Shown: piece after piece, positions 1 to 8,855 of the stretch | How the letters are laid out: the number at the start of each line of letters is the position of its first letter | Numbering within the stretch: the stretch's first letter is position 1 | NCBI RefSeq assembly: GCF_003207895.1 | Contig: NZ_NKUB01000011.1 | Coordinates: 53,609 to 117,608 of the forward strand | Origin: Komagataeibacter swingsii | Lineage (GTDB): Bacteria > Pseudomonadota > Alphaproteobacteria > Acetobacterales > Acetobacteraceae | Reading direction: 5' to 3' | DNA: 64,000 nt | Notes under the pieces: generated by a model | Told to the model about the DNA's origin: nothing | Databases searched by the model: none | Seen by the model: only the letters and a program-made list of their open reading frames with translations | Made by a program: the position numbers and the translations under genes

Positions 1-141
1 AATGGACGATTTGTAGGGCATCCATGGATCAGACCGGAAAGAATAAATTTGAAAATAATCGTTTGCGTCTAATTTATTTTGCAATTACCACGCAACGAAA
101 TAGTATTTATGAACAGTTTTTGTTTTCATGGAACATTTTTT

Positions 142-1167
142 ATGAAAAATGGTAGATTTACTTTAGTGGATGGATTGCGTGGAATCGCAGCATCATCTGT
201 TGTGTTGTTTCATTGCGTTGAGGGACATCATGTCGATCATTTACTTGATGCGCTTCCGGCCGTAGTTCGCCAGACGGTAGAATGCGGATATCTCGGCGTG
301 TGGATATTTTTTGCGTTGAGCGGCTTTGTCATCGCGCATTCACTGTATGGTAAAAGCCTGTCCGTTTCCGATTTCGGACGATTTATTTTAAAGCGATCAT
401 TACGTCTCGATATTCCTTACTGGACGACTATCGCCTTAACCATAGCCTACACAATAGCTTCGGCACACATCGTAAAGGACAAGGGACCTTCAGGTTTCAG
501 TGCCGGGCAAATCATTGCGCATGTCTTTTACCTACAGGATTTGCTTCATTTCCAGCCAATCAGCGCCGTGTTCTGGACTCTTTGTCTGGAGATTCAATTT
601 TACCTGATCTATGCGGTCATTATCAGGGCTGGCATTACCGGAATTACCATTGCCTGTGTGGTCAGTCTCCTTGCCCCGCTGGGGCTGATGCCCTCTCTCC
701 CCCATGGGGTGTTCCTGAAGTTCTGGTACGCATTTCTTGTCGGGGTCGCTGCCTATTGGGCCTGGAGGCGTAATGACCTGCGCTATAAATTTGCAGGCTT
801 TGTCACAATACTTGTAATCATCGCCATTATGCGTGGTAACCCCACCATCCTGGTGTCGGCCATGACCGCTACCCTTCTTTGTGCGGCAGGGATTTTGGGG
901 AATATCTATTCCGCGATGAACTGGCGGTGGCTACAGTTTATGGGGGGCATTTCATATTCGCTTTATCTTACGCATAATATGGCCATCGGTCTGACGTTCA
1001 GAATTCTATCGCTCATTATAAAGAGCCATACTGCGTTGGTGGAGCTGGCTTTTCTTGTAATGGCACTGGCCGCCACCATTGGGGGGGCCTTCGTTTTCTG
1101 GTGGCTGGTGGAGAGGCCAAGCTCCAATTTATCAAAAAAAATCACGCTCATCCCAAGCAGGATCTAG
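142..1167 (+). CDS. Acyltransferase 3 family membrane protein (OafA/YrhL-like)
   Basis: Predicted inner-membrane O-acyltransferase that would move an acetyl or other acyl group onto a surface glycan; the acceptor cannot be told from sequence. The 341-residue protein opens with the family signature LVDGLRGIAASSVVLFH, including the motif His, then has about ten hydrophobic segments and the family-typical SYSLYLTHN stretch near residue 270. I chose the ATG giving MKNGRF because the domain begins a few residues later; an in-frame TTG at 79 and ATG at 109 lie upstream. It is richer in A+T than the genes after 2 kb, which hints at transfer. A MITE-like element starts two bases after the stop. Confidence 0.85.
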   Translation: MKNGRFTLVDGLRGIAASSVVLFHCVEGHHVDHLLDALPAVVRQTVECGYLGVWIFFALSGFVIAHSLYGKSLSVSDFGRFILKRSLRLDIPYWTTIALTIAYTIASAHIVKDKGPSGFSAGQIIAHVFYLQDLLHFQPISAVFWTLCLEIQFYLIYAVIIRAGITGITIACVVSLLAPLGLMPSLPHGVFLKFWYAFLVGVAAYWAWRRNDLRYKFAGFVTILVIIAIMRGNPTILVSAMTATLLCAAGILGNIYSAMNWRWLQFMGGISYSLYLTHNMAIGLTFRILSLIIKSHTALVELAFLVMALAATIGGAFVFWWLVERPSSNLSKKITLIPSRI

Positions 1168-1169
1168 GA

Positions 1170-1332
1170 GAGACTGTTTGAAAAGTCAGATCATGATAGC
1201 GCTTTAAAATTAAAGAAAGTTTTTGGTGAAGCTTTTTGCAAAAGCTTCGAAAGAACGCTGCCTTTTTGAGAAAAAGGCAGCACCAAAAAAATTTTATTGT
1301 TTTTTATCAATGGGTTATTTTCAAGCAGTCTT
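1170..1332 (-). mobile_element. MITE-like element, copy A (about 163 bp)
   Basis: Ends are an inverted repeat: GAGACTGTTTGAAAA at 1170 and TTTTCAAGCAGTC near 1330. Inside is the double-hairpin repeat (1217-1296), with stems around AAGCTTTTTGCAAAAGCTT and CTGCCTTTTTGAGAAAAAGGCAG. Size and layout match the cleaner copy at 10629-10790 in reverse orientation. There is no coding capacity. The right end is diverged and no clean target duplication is visible (GGA on the left, TAA on the right), so this looks like an old copy. Confidence 0.7.
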
Positions 1333-1399
1333 TAAGCGGGTCATTCAAGGCGATGGCAGCGTGTGCATGGCCATGCCCCCGGCCCGCGCGGAACACATG

Positions 1400-1433
1400 A
1401 AAAAAGGGGACGGTACCAAACGGTACCATCCCC
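1400..1433 (-). terminator. Rho-independent terminator of the small gene at 1457-1645
   Basis: On the minus strand a stem GGGGATGGTACC, loop GTTT and stem GGTACCGTCCCC are followed directly by six Ts. It lies just downstream of the small gene's stop codon. Confidence 0.8.
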
Positions 1434-1456
1434 TTGCGCGTCTTTACGCCCTGCGA

Positions 1457-1645
1457 TCAGGAATGGTGGTGATCGCCTGCTTCATGCTCGCGCCAGCCGG
1501 CTTCCAGCGTGTGGAGGAAGGTCTTGAAGTGTTTCTTCACCTCGTCAGGGGATGCCTTTTCCATCACTTCCTTTTTCGCGGCTGTCAGGGTGGCGGCCGC
1601 GTGGATCAGGGCGGCGTGGATGATGTCGGTCGGTTCTTTGGCCAT
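1457..1645 (-). CDS. Small hypothetical protein (62 aa)
   Basis: No family recognised. The start is the ATG giving MAKEPTDIIH, preceded by GGGAGA at good spacing; the same frame is open far upstream without a better start. The protein looks alpha-helical and charged, rich in Ala, Lys and Glu, and ends in a His run (GDHHHS). No membrane segment or signal peptide is seen, so it is probably cytoplasmic. It has its own strong terminator. It belongs to a loose set of small charged orphan proteins in this window (8856, 10854, 11213) that sit close to repeat elements. Confidence 0.6.
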   Translation of the reverse strand: MAKEPTDIIHAALIHAAATLTAAKKEVMEKASPDEVKKHFKTFLHTLEAGWREHEAGDHHHS

Positions 1646-1828
1646 GGTGGTGGTCTCCCGTTGGGTTGATGGGCAGAGGATGGAAGATGCCACGATGGCT
1701 GGCAACCGTTGCGCCTGCATGACTGCCGCTCCCTGTCGCCCCTTGAAACCGTACGGGAACGAAACGGGGGAAACCCGCGCCGCATCGCGCCGTTGAACGG
1801 ACCGGATACCAGATCGATGGGATAAGAC

Positions 1829-1945
1829 ATGTTTTTCAGGCGTACCGCCCTGGCCCTTGCCACCACAACCATCCTTGCCCTGCCGCTTGTGGCGCGGGCG
1901 GAACCGGGGGGATGCGTCAAGGGGGCCGTCGCCCGTGGCCGGTAA
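1829..1945 (+). CDS. Short exported peptide, possibly a truncated gene (38 aa)
   Basis: The ATG opens a good signal peptide (MFFRRTALALATTT, then a hydrophobic run to LVARAEP), followed by only GGCVKGAVARGR and a TAA. After cleavage at ARA the mature part would be about 15 residues. The stop lies 14 bases before the double-hairpin repeat at 1959. A longer secreted protein may have been cut short here, or this may be a chance reading frame. Confidence 0.3.
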   Translation: MFFRRTALALATTTILALPLVARAEPGGCVKGAVARGR

Positions 1946-1958
1946 AAGGTTCAGGTAG

Positions 1959-2034
1959 AAGTTTTTGGTGAAGCTTTTTTCCAAAAAGCTTCAAGGAACG
2001 CCGCCTTTTTGAAAAAAGGCGGCGCCCAAAAACC
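1959..2034 (+). repeat. Double-hairpin intergenic repeat
   Basis: Two adjacent hairpins: AAGCTTTTTTCCAAAAAGCTT, then GCCGCCTTTTTGAAAAAAGGCGGC. The flanks are GTTTTTGGTG and GCCCAAAAACC, which also pair loosely. It lies between the short exported peptide (+) and the convergent membrane-protein gene (-), where it could end transcription from both sides. No terminal inverted repeats are seen, so this is a solo core. Confidence 0.8.
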
Positions 2035-2057
2035 TTGAATTATTAAAAAACCCGCCG

Positions 2058-3386
2058 TCAGGGCACGGACCGGACGGAAGATGCCCCCATGGCGCGTGCG
2101 AAACACATGGTCAGCATGTTGTGCGGGTCGGGGTTGATGCCCACGAAAATGATGTCCTTGCGCACATAAAGCAGCTTGTGCCGTGGCCCCATCGTGACGC
2201 GCGGCAGGACAACCGGCTGGTCACGCGCCACCTGTTCGCGCGTGCTGGCCACCCGGTCGTGGCTTATGCGGGCCAGAAGCAGGAAATCAGGCACCACGAT
2301 GGCCATGTGCATGACAGCCAGCCCGGCACAGCCCGCGGCCATTACCCGGCTGAAAACCCGCCCGACGGGGCAGGTGAACAGCAGGCAGGTCAGGTAGCAC
2401 ACCAGCAGCACGCTGGCGGGAAAGGACACGCGCGCGGCCAGCGCCTCCCGCGGGAACATCAGCAGCAGCGCCATGTAGGCCAGCGCCAGCCCGACAAACC
2501 CTATCCCGCGCCCCGCGCGCAGGCAGGCGGGAAAAGGCGCCTGCCGCCGGCCCAGGAACAGGCCGATGCCGATCACCACCACAAATGGCGCCCAGAACGG
2601 GTCAAACAGGCTGCCAAGGTTGCCCAGCAGCCCATCCAGCCGGTCCATGACCGGGCTGGGCGCCATGGTGCGCATGCGCACGTAGTTGCCCGGCGCGATC
2701 CCCAGCACCAGCGTGCCCAGCCCGTGGCTGCACAGCAGCGGCCATGGCGCGCGCTGGCCCCGCTTCCACGCCCGTATGGCATCCCCCGCCAGCACCAGCG
2801 TCAGCAGCAGCGAAAGCGGTTCAAGGAACGTGGCGATCAGGAAAACGGCGACATGCTGCGCCATGTTCATGTCCGTGCGGCGCGACACGATGCGCGACAG
2901 CAGCCACATCTCCCCCGCAACCGGCCACAGGTAGCCGATGGCCCCGGTTTTCCATAACGCGACCTCGCCAATGGTGCGTGGCAGCCACCACAGCATGAGG
3001 AACACAAGCCCGTACTGCGCCACCCCGTCCCGCCAGCGGGCCGGGGCGGGCCGTCCCGCCACCGCGCGGCACAGATGCGCCACGACATGGACCAGGAAGG
3101 TGAAGATGCCCGCATTCACCACCGTGAAGGCCACAAGCGCGCCATAGGGCCGCAGGTCCAGCACGAAAAAGGTCACCAGCGTGGTGAACCACCGCCCCGT
3201 CCAGAAATTGTAGTTGCCCCATACGATGCGCGCGATGGTGACGGGGTTGAACGGCATGGTGCGGCAGTAATCATCCGCCCATAGCGGCGTGACGTGGTTG
3301 GCCCACAGCAGGAAGGCGAAACACAGCGCCAGCCCCGTCCGCTCGCCGGGGTCGTGACGGGGGGGAATGCCTGCGGGTGGTTTCAT
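2058..3386 (-). CDS. Polytopic membrane protein, DUF6056-like
   Basis: A 442-residue, very hydrophobic protein with about ten membrane segments. Near the first periplasmic loop it has WADDYCRTMPFNP, an acidic motif of the kind found in DUF6056 and GT-C-type glycan-modifying membrane proteins. Substrate and reaction are unknown. The start is uncertain: I used the ATG giving MKPPAG, with GGCAGAGG upstream; an ATG at 3422 is an alternative. The frame is open for another kilobase upstream on this strand, but that is only the antisense of the transporter gene. It is convergent with the small genes on its left. Confidence 0.6.
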   Translation of the reverse strand: MKPPAGIPPRHDPGERTGLALCFAFLLWANHVTPLWADDYCRTMPFNPVTIARIVWGNYNFWTGRWFTTLVTFFVLDLRPYGALVAFTVVNAGIFTFLVHVVAHLCRAVAGRPAPARWRDGVAQYGLVFLMLWWLPRTIGEVALWKTGAIGYLWPVAGEMWLLSRIVSRRTDMNMAQHVAVFLIATFLEPLSLLLTLVLAGDAIRAWKRGQRAPWPLLCSHGLGTLVLGIAPGNYVRMRTMAPSPVMDRLDGLLGNLGSLFDPFWAPFVVVIGIGLFLGRRQAPFPACLRAGRGIGFVGLALAYMALLLMFPREALAARVSFPASVLLVCYLTCLLFTCPVGRVFSRVMAAGCAGLAVMHMAIVVPDFLLLARISHDRVASTREQVARDQPVVLPRVTMGPRHKLLYVRKDIIFVGINPDPHNMLTMCFARAMGASSVRSVP

Positions 3387-3588
3387 GCGATGCTGGGCCT
3401 CTGCCGGTCCGGGTTTCGCCATGATGGCGGGGGCTACGGAAAAATGATGGGTTCCGACCCCGGGCCGTGCGTGCAATTGATCCGTGGCTGGGGTTGTATC
3501 ATGGATCGGCGGCGCCGCATCGCCTAAGAATCCAGCCTGACCGGCCCCGTCAATCACGATCATGCCGGAGACCAGGGGATAGAGCCAC

Positions 3589-5040
3589 GTGTTACAGCCT
3601 GCCGACCAGTCCGTCTCCCCCCCGCATGGCGCGGTATCCGCCACCCCGGCCACGGCCGGGTCGCCGCCCTCCTCCGGCGCGGGCGGGGGGGCGGCGCGCG
3701 CGGCCCTGACCACGGCGTGCGCCGGGTTGCTGGTGGGGCTGGATACCGGCCTGATCGCCGAGGCGCTGGGCTTCATCGGCCGTGATTTCCATGCCTCCGC
3801 CCGGGCGCAGGAATGGGTGGTGTCGGTGCTGATGGTCGGCGCGCTGCTGGGGTCAGGGGGGGCGGGCGTGTTTTCCAGCCGCTTCGGCCGCAGGCTGGCG
3901 CTGGGCACGGCAACGCTGCTGATCGGGGTGGGGGCGCTGTTATGCGCCACGGCGGGCCTGATCGGGCAGATCCTGCTGGGGCGGTTCCTGATCGGGATGG
4001 CCATTGGCATCTGCACCTTTACCGCGCCGCTGTATATTTCCGAACTGACGACGGGACGCATGCGCGGCACCATGGTCACCACTTTCTCCATGCTGCAGTC
4101 GGCGGGCATCCTGCTGGGGTACCTGGCTGGCGGCATCCTGTCGGGCGGGGGGCACTGGCGGATGATGGTGGGGCTGCCGGTCATCCCGGCGGCGGCGCTG
4201 TTCATGGGGTGCGCGTTCCTGCCCTCCAGCCCGTCATGGCTGGCGGCAAAGGGCCGGTTCGAGGACGCCCGCAAGGTCCTGCGCAGCCTGCGCGGGGATG
4301 AGGTGGCGGCGGACCGGGAACTGGACAACATCCGCCGCGAACTGGGCGCGGGCAGGCCGGTGGGCGGCCTTGCGCTATTGCGTGGCAAGCCGTTCTTCCG
4401 CCGTTCCGTCGCCCTGGGCATCGGGCTGCAGGTCATGCAGCAGCTGACCGGCATCAATGTGGTGATGTATTACGCGCCCAAGATCCTGGAAGGCGCGCAT
4501 TTCGGCACCTCGGCGGCCGCATGGGCCACGGTCATGGTCGGCGCGGTCAATGCGGTGGTGGGCGTGCTGGCCATCTTCATGGTCTCGCGCTGGGGGCGCA
4601 GGCCGCTGCTGGTGACAAGCTGTGTCATCATGGCGGTGGCGCTGGCCGCGGCAGGCGTGATCGAAGGGATGCACCTGAGCGGATTTGGCGCGGTGCTGGC
4701 GCTGGTGGCGAGCCTGCTGGTGTTCGTGGCGGGGTTTGGCATGGGGGCCGGGCCGCTGGTGTGGACCCTGTGTTCGGAAATCCAGCCGATCGAGGGCCGC
4801 GACTTTGGCGTTGCGTGCTCGACACTGGCCAACTGGGGCATGGACTGGGCGGTCAGCAACACGTTCCTCAGCATCGTGGCGGTGGTGGGCGCGGGCTGGA
4901 CCTTTGCCGGGTTCAGCGTGATGAACGTGGTGTTCGTGCTGTTTACGCTGGCGCTGGTGCCCGAAACCCGCGACGTGCCGCTGGAGGTGATCGAACAGCA
5001 CCTGGAGGCCGGCCGCCCGCTGCGTGACATCGGGCGCTAG
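3589..5040 (+). CDS. Sugar porter family MFS transporter (sugar/H+ symporter)
   Basis: A 483-residue proton-coupled hexose or pentose symporter of the GalP/XylE type. Sugar-porter landmarks appear in order: GLDTGLIAEALGF in helix 1, SRFGRRLALG after helix 2, PSSPSWLAAKGR before the central loop, QQLTGINVVMYYAPKI in helix 7, SRWGRRPLL after helix 8 and PETRDVPLEVIEQHL at the C-terminus. The N-terminal 40 residues are a low-complexity Pro/Ala/Gly extension. The start is GTG with GGGGATAG upstream. It stands alone, divergent from the DUF6056-like gene; the sugar is not predictable. Confidence 0.9.
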   Translation: MLQPADQSVSPPHGAVSATPATAGSPPSSGAGGGAARAALTTACAGLLVGLDTGLIAEALGFIGRDFHASARAQEWVVSVLMVGALLGSGGAGVFSSRFGRRLALGTATLLIGVGALLCATAGLIGQILLGRFLIGMAIGICTFTAPLYISELTTGRMRGTMVTTFSMLQSAGILLGYLAGGILSGGGHWRMMVGLPVIPAAALFMGCAFLPSSPSWLAAKGRFEDARKVLRSLRGDEVAADRELDNIRRELGAGRPVGGLALLRGKPFFRRSVALGIGLQVMQQLTGINVVMYYAPKILEGAHFGTSAAAWATVMVGAVNAVVGVLAIFMVSRWGRRPLLVTSCVIMAVALAAAGVIEGMHLSGFGAVLALVASLLVFVAGFGMGAGPLVWTLCSEIQPIEGRDFGVACSTLANWGMDWAVSNTFLSIVAVVGAGWTFAGFSVMNVVFVLFTLALVPETRDVPLEVIEQHLEAGRPLRDIGR

Positions 5041-5157
5041 GGCGTGGCGCGAAACAAGGACGGCCGAGCGTGGAAAACGGCCTGGGGAGAACTGAATTTC
5101 AGTCGGTCATCGCGTGCGTTGATGTCGCAGGTCAACATCATGATGCCGGCTGTGGGC

Positions 5158-6309
5158 TTACTCGCCACTTTCGGCGGCCTGGCGCAGTACCAGGAATGCT
5201 TCTTTCAGCGCCTGGCTTACCGCTGAATCCGGTTCGTTCAGCACCAGTGCCTGATAGGCGGCAAGGTAGTCCGCCCGGATACGGTGGAACAGGTGAAGGA
5301 AGTGCCGCAGGAACCCGATGCAATCGAGAATGGCGATCTCGATGCCGTCGGTTTTCTCGTAAAACGTCGCGGCATATGCAGCTACAACCGGATCGATTAC
5401 ATCTGTAGTGACAAACAGATAATTGTTAATCCTGTTCGGTGCCCTGGCTATCTTGGCGACCGCCGCGTCGATGTCACCCTGCGTGACACGTTTCATCTTC
5501 ATTTCATAGGCGGTGACAACAGCATCCTTGCCTGTCAGACAGATTTCAATGTCGCCCAATGAACCGGTCTGGAGGTCAGCGGCATTGTGCGCGTTCAGGG
5601 GTAACATGCTTTCGCATAATTGCGTCCCTGCGGCCTCATAGGCTGCGGCAACGACCAGTACCGGCAAACGACTGGAATTTTTACAGGCAAGGTGCTGTTT
5701 TATCAGTGTTACGATGGCTTCCGACGAAAGGGGCAGTGCACCGCCGGAACGCTCCAGAGCTTTCAGCAATGACGCCATGCGGGCCAGCTTTTCATCGCGC
5801 AGCAATAGCAGCACGCGCACGGTTTCCACAAAAAGAACATCGGCGGGAATGCGCCGCAGGGCGACATCCTCCAATAGCTCAAGCGTCTTTTTATAGAGGT
5901 CACGCGGCCTGCCAACCAATTCCCTGTCGGTTGTCAGTGGCTGGCCAATGTTGCGTAACGTGGGGGTCAGGAAAGCGGTCGTTGGATTGACCGGAAGCCG
6001 ATGTTCGTTAATGAACCTGGTCAGGTAGCGTTCATCATAAGTGCGCCCGGAAAAACTGTCCGTCCCCCCGATTTCTGTATATGGCCTGCGTGGGTCGACA
6101 TTCGGCCTATCCAGCTTTCCCAGCAGGCAGGCCATGAGCAACCGCACGCCGGCACGGTTGCTCATGCAGCGGCAGACGTCATCGACACGCGCCCGGATTG
6201 CCGGATCGGTAATGACAGAAACATTCAATGCAGCAGCGGCCCTGTGCTGGATGTCTTGCAATATCTTTTCTGGTGTCATTGGAATTGCTTTTGTTTTTCT
6301 AAATTCCAT
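5158..6309 (-). CDS. Type II restriction endonuclease (possibly SacI-like family)
   Basis: A 383-residue protein 50 bp downstream of a DNA adenine methyltransferase, the usual layout of a type II restriction-modification pair. The C-terminal half has a PD-(D/E)XK-like core: GDIEICLTGKDAVV followed by AYEMKMKRVTQGDID, giving Asp and Glu-X-Lys. The N-terminal half carries RRPYTEIGGTDSFSGRTYDE, which recalls the SacI endonuclease family; that assignment is from memory and tentative. The start may instead be the ATG at 6279 (MTPEKIL); neither has a strong ribosome site. It is less GC-rich than the flanking genes, consistent with transfer. Confidence 0.75.
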   Translation of the reverse strand: MEFRKTKAIPMTPEKILQDIQHRAAAALNVSVITDPAIRARVDDVCRCMSNRAGVRLLMACLLGKLDRPNVDPRRPYTEIGGTDSFSGRTYDERYLTRFINEHRLPVNPTTAFLTPTLRNIGQPLTTDRELVGRPRDLYKKTLELLEDVALRRIPADVLFVETVRVLLLLRDEKLARMASLLKALERSGGALPLSSEAIVTLIKQHLACKNSSRLPVLVVAAAYEAAGTQLCESMLPLNAHNAADLQTGSLGDIEICLTGKDAVVTAYEMKMKRVTQGDIDAAVAKIARAPNRINNYLFVTTDVIDPVVAAYAATFYEKTDGIEIAILDCIGFLRHFLHLFHRIRADYLAAYQALVLNEPDSAVSQALKEAFLVLRQAAESGE

Positions 6310-6359
6310 CGGTCAGGCAATATGCACGCCGTCGTGATGATATTGAAAGCATGTGGCGG

Positions 6360-7385
6360 TCATTCAAACAGTCGTTTCTGTGGCTTGGGGTCGTAGTTGG
6401 TCCACAGTACTTCTGATCGTCGGCCCTTGGTCGAGTGGATCGTTTTATCTGGTCCCATGGTTTTGTACCAACGTCCCGTCTGGAACAGTTCATCCATCAG
6501 GGGATGGTCATACCCGGAAACAGCCACCATGCCCTTGCAGTTATTAACCGTTTCGGCAAACGCCCTGTGCTGCGTCTCGTCCATTTCAAAGCCATAAGCC
6601 TTGGCGTCGCCGCGCGTGGCGTGCAGATACGGCGGGTCGCAATAGAAAAGGGTTCGGGAACTGTCATACAGGCGGATGATATCGACGGCGGGGCGGTTCT
6701 CGATCTGAACGCGAATCAGCCGCTGGGCGATTTCGTCCAGTGCATCAACACCACCAAGCCAACGTGAGACGACACCCGACATGCCGGCCCGGCTTGTATC
6801 CTTGCAGTTTGCCCACCGCCCCAGGGAAGCGGTCTGGGCAAGCCCGGTGCGGGTCTGTCGCGCCTTGATATAGAACCGTCTGGCCCGTTCCACATCACTG
6901 ATGCCGCTTGTGTCGCCATGGATTGCCTGATGGTATTCCTCGCGTGAGAACGGCGTTAAGGCAATGGCTCTGACCAGTTCTTCATGCCGGTCACGCAGAA
7001 CACGAAAGAAATTCACCACATCGCCGTCGATATCATTATAGGTCTCGACCGATGCGGGAGCACGATTGATCAGTACGGCGCCAGATCCTGCAAATGGCTC
7101 ACAGTAGTGATGGCATTCAGGCAGCAGGGGAAGAAGCCATTCAAGGTGGGAAAATTTTCCGCCATACCAGCCAAAGACGATACGCCGCCGCCTGCGACCG
7201 CGCATATGAATGACGTTGGATTGCTGCGACTGTTCATCCTCATCCAGATAGATTGGAGATACTCTCCGACCACGTTTTGCGGCTTGTACGGCCTTGGTCA
7301 TATTCTGCTTGCTTCTTTCGCTGGGTTCATCTCTGACCCTGTCCATGCCGTACGGTGTATCCGCCCCGGCGGGCTCATGTTTCAC
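6360..7385 (-). CDS. D12-class DNA adenine N6-methyltransferase (modification subunit)
   Basis: Dam-type methyltransferase that would protect host DNA from the downstream endonuclease. It shows the D12 order: WYGGKFSHLEWLLPLLP with the SAM loop CEPFAGSGAVLI near residues 85-105, then ETYNDIDGDVVNFFRVLRD, and the catalytic FYCDPPYLHATRG (motif IV, DPPY) around residue 245. A GTG start at 7385 has AGGTGG seven bases upstream, so I kept the 341-residue form; a shorter form from ATG 7301 would still hold the whole domain. The first 40 residues are poorly structured and may bind DNA or be extra. Confidence 0.85.
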   Translation of the reverse strand: MKHEPAGADTPYGMDRVRDEPSERSKQNMTKAVQAAKRGRRVSPIYLDEDEQSQQSNVIHMRGRRRRRIVFGWYGGKFSHLEWLLPLLPECHHYCEPFAGSGAVLINRAPASVETYNDIDGDVVNFFRVLRDRHEELVRAIALTPFSREEYHQAIHGDTSGISDVERARRFYIKARQTRTGLAQTASLGRWANCKDTSRAGMSGVVSRWLGGVDALDEIAQRLIRVQIENRPAVDIIRLYDSSRTLFYCDPPYLHATRGDAKAYGFEMDETQHRAFAETVNNCKGMVAVSGYDHPLMDELFQTGRWYKTMGPDKTIHSTKGRRSEVLWTNYDPKPQKRLFE

Positions 7386-7714
7386 TGCCTGGCCACCTGT
7401 TTTCCAGCCGGGAACTGGTCGCTTATATCGCCCTCTTCGTGGATGTTCATATCAGATAATAAGAAATGCCCAGGTCTGCGTGCAAGCAGACCTGTCCGAT
7501 TTTATTCATTCCCCCGGGCTGCTGGTATCAGGCGATTCACAGGCAGGTCAGGGAAAGGCATCAGGCTCTGCTGGTCTTGCAGCGCCATGCGATCATGGCG
7601 TTTTTTTGATATTCAGGCGTTGAATGCAGCGGGCCATGATCCGGTCAATCGCCTGTGGCGGCCAGCAGGGATATCCTCCCTGGAACCATCTGGTCATGAT
7701 GGGTGATACGCGCC
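7386..7714. other. Intergenic stretch without a convincing gene
   Basis: These 329 bases separate the restriction-modification pair from trhA. A minus-strand reading frame covers part of it (codable as MTRWFQGGYPCWPPQ onward, to 7593) but has no ribosome binding site and no recognisable family. It may be debris at the edge of the acquired cassette. No terminator or tRNA was seen. Confidence 0.4.
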
Positions 7715-8392
7715 CTAGAAACCCCGCATCGCCCCCCGGCTGTAATGCAGCAGCATCGCTCCCACCGCAGCCATGTGCGTGCCCGCGCCCAGCACGACCA
7801 TCACATGCCACAGCGCGTTGGAAAACGGCATGTTTTCACGCATGTAGAACACAACGCCGATACAGTAGAAAACCAGCCCCAGCACGATCAGGAAAAAGAC
7901 GGGCGCGGGCAGTGCCCACACCGGCGGGTCGGGGCACAGGAAGAAAACCCATGCAACGCACAGATAGGGCACGACGTGAAACCGGCGCGACCATGTAAAG
8001 AAACACATCTTGGCCAGCACGCCCGCCCCGGCCATGGCCCATAACAGGGCGCAGAACCACAGGCTGCCCCGCCCGTGGCCGCCCAGCAGGATGAAGGGGG
8101 TGTAGGTGGCGGCAATGGCGATGAAGATCACGGACTGGTCAACACGCTGCAACCCGCCCTTGAGCCAGCATGACGGGCAGAAATTATACGCGGCCGAGGA
8201 CAGGCACGTGGCCAGTATCGCCCCGCAGTACAGCAGCGTCACCCCGGATTCCAGCCCCGAATGGGACAGCATGGCCGTATGCGCCAGCCACAGCACGCCA
8301 TACCCCAGCCCCGCCACGCCAATGACATGCACCAGCAGGTCGGCCGCCCGTTCGGACAGGGAATAGATGGGAAAACGCGTGCGGGTATTCAT
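7715..8392 (-). CDS. trhA: Hemolysin III / PAQR family membrane protein
   Basis: A 225-residue inner-membrane protein of the YqfA/TrhA family, linked elsewhere to membrane lipid and energetic homeostasis rather than true hemolysis. Family marks are ERAADLLVHVIG at the first helix, SAAYNFCP, the DQSVIFIAIAATYTPF core, and FSNALWHVMVVLGAGTHM in the last helix. The conserved His and Asp residues thought to bind metal are present. Seven hydrophobic segments fit the usual length. It is a single gene with a repeat and a long intergenic stretch upstream. Confidence 0.85.
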   Translation of the reverse strand: MNTRTRFPIYSLSERAADLLVHVIGVAGLGYGVLWLAHTAMLSHSGLESGVTLLYCGAILATCLSSAAYNFCPSCWLKGGLQRVDQSVIFIAIAATYTPFILLGGHGRGSLWFCALLWAMAGAGVLAKMCFFTWSRRFHVVPYLCVAWVFFLCPDPPVWALPAPVFFLIVLGLVFYCIGVVFYMRENMPFSNALWHVMVVLGAGTHMAAVGAMLLHYSRGAMRGF

Positions 8393-8705
8393 GGCGGCGG
8401 AAAATACTCCTTATTTTTCCGCAGGTCCGGCCCCATATGGTGAATAAGTCTGTTTCCACATATGCAAAAAAGATCATGCATGCGTGAGGTGTCCGGCAGG
8501 CCGGCTCCATCACCCGTCCCGTCGGGCCGCCTGCGGATCATACAGTCCACGCCCCATGCCGGGGTGGTTGATCCGTGTCCGGCATGAAGGGAGCGCGGGC
8601 AGGGGATTGTTTCAGGACAACCCGTTGACGGTAAAATAATAAATACGTCAGGCTGTTGTCTTTACTTGAAAGCCCGGACCGGGGACTTTCCGCAAGCAAT
8701 ACAGA

Positions 8706-8780
8706 CGTTTCTGGTGAAGCTTTTTTCAAAAAGCTTCAGGGAACGCCGCCTTTTTTAAAAAAGCCGACACCCGAAAACGT
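8706..8780 (+). repeat. Double-hairpin intergenic repeat inside a 463-base gene-free stretch
   Basis: Hairpin AAGCTTTTTTCAAAAAGCTT, then the second arm pair GCCGCCTTTTTT / AAAAAAGCCGAC, whose right half is diverged. Flanks are CGTTTCTGGTG and CCCGAAAACG. It sits between trhA and the small gene at 8856. The rest of 8393-8855 holds no convincing gene; it must contain the trhA promoter. Confidence 0.75.
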
Positions 8781-8855
8781 TCTGAACGCCCGGCAACGGG
8801 ATGAACCGGGGAACACCGGGGCACGCATGCGCCCGGCGCTCCCCGCCCCCGCGCC

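Noticed and set aside
1223..1669. Long plus-strand reading frame across the MITE and over the small gene
   Set aside because: It runs through hairpin repeats and antisense to a better-supported small gene with its own ribosome site and terminator.
3387..4457. Minus-strand frame continuing the DUF6056-like gene upstream for a kilobase
   Set aside because: It is antisense to the sugar transporter, low in complexity and Ser/Pro/Arg-rich, typical of a GC-rich shadow frame.
7593..7697. Short minus-strand frame between trhA and the methyltransferase gene
   Set aside because: No ribosome site, no family and no conserved context.
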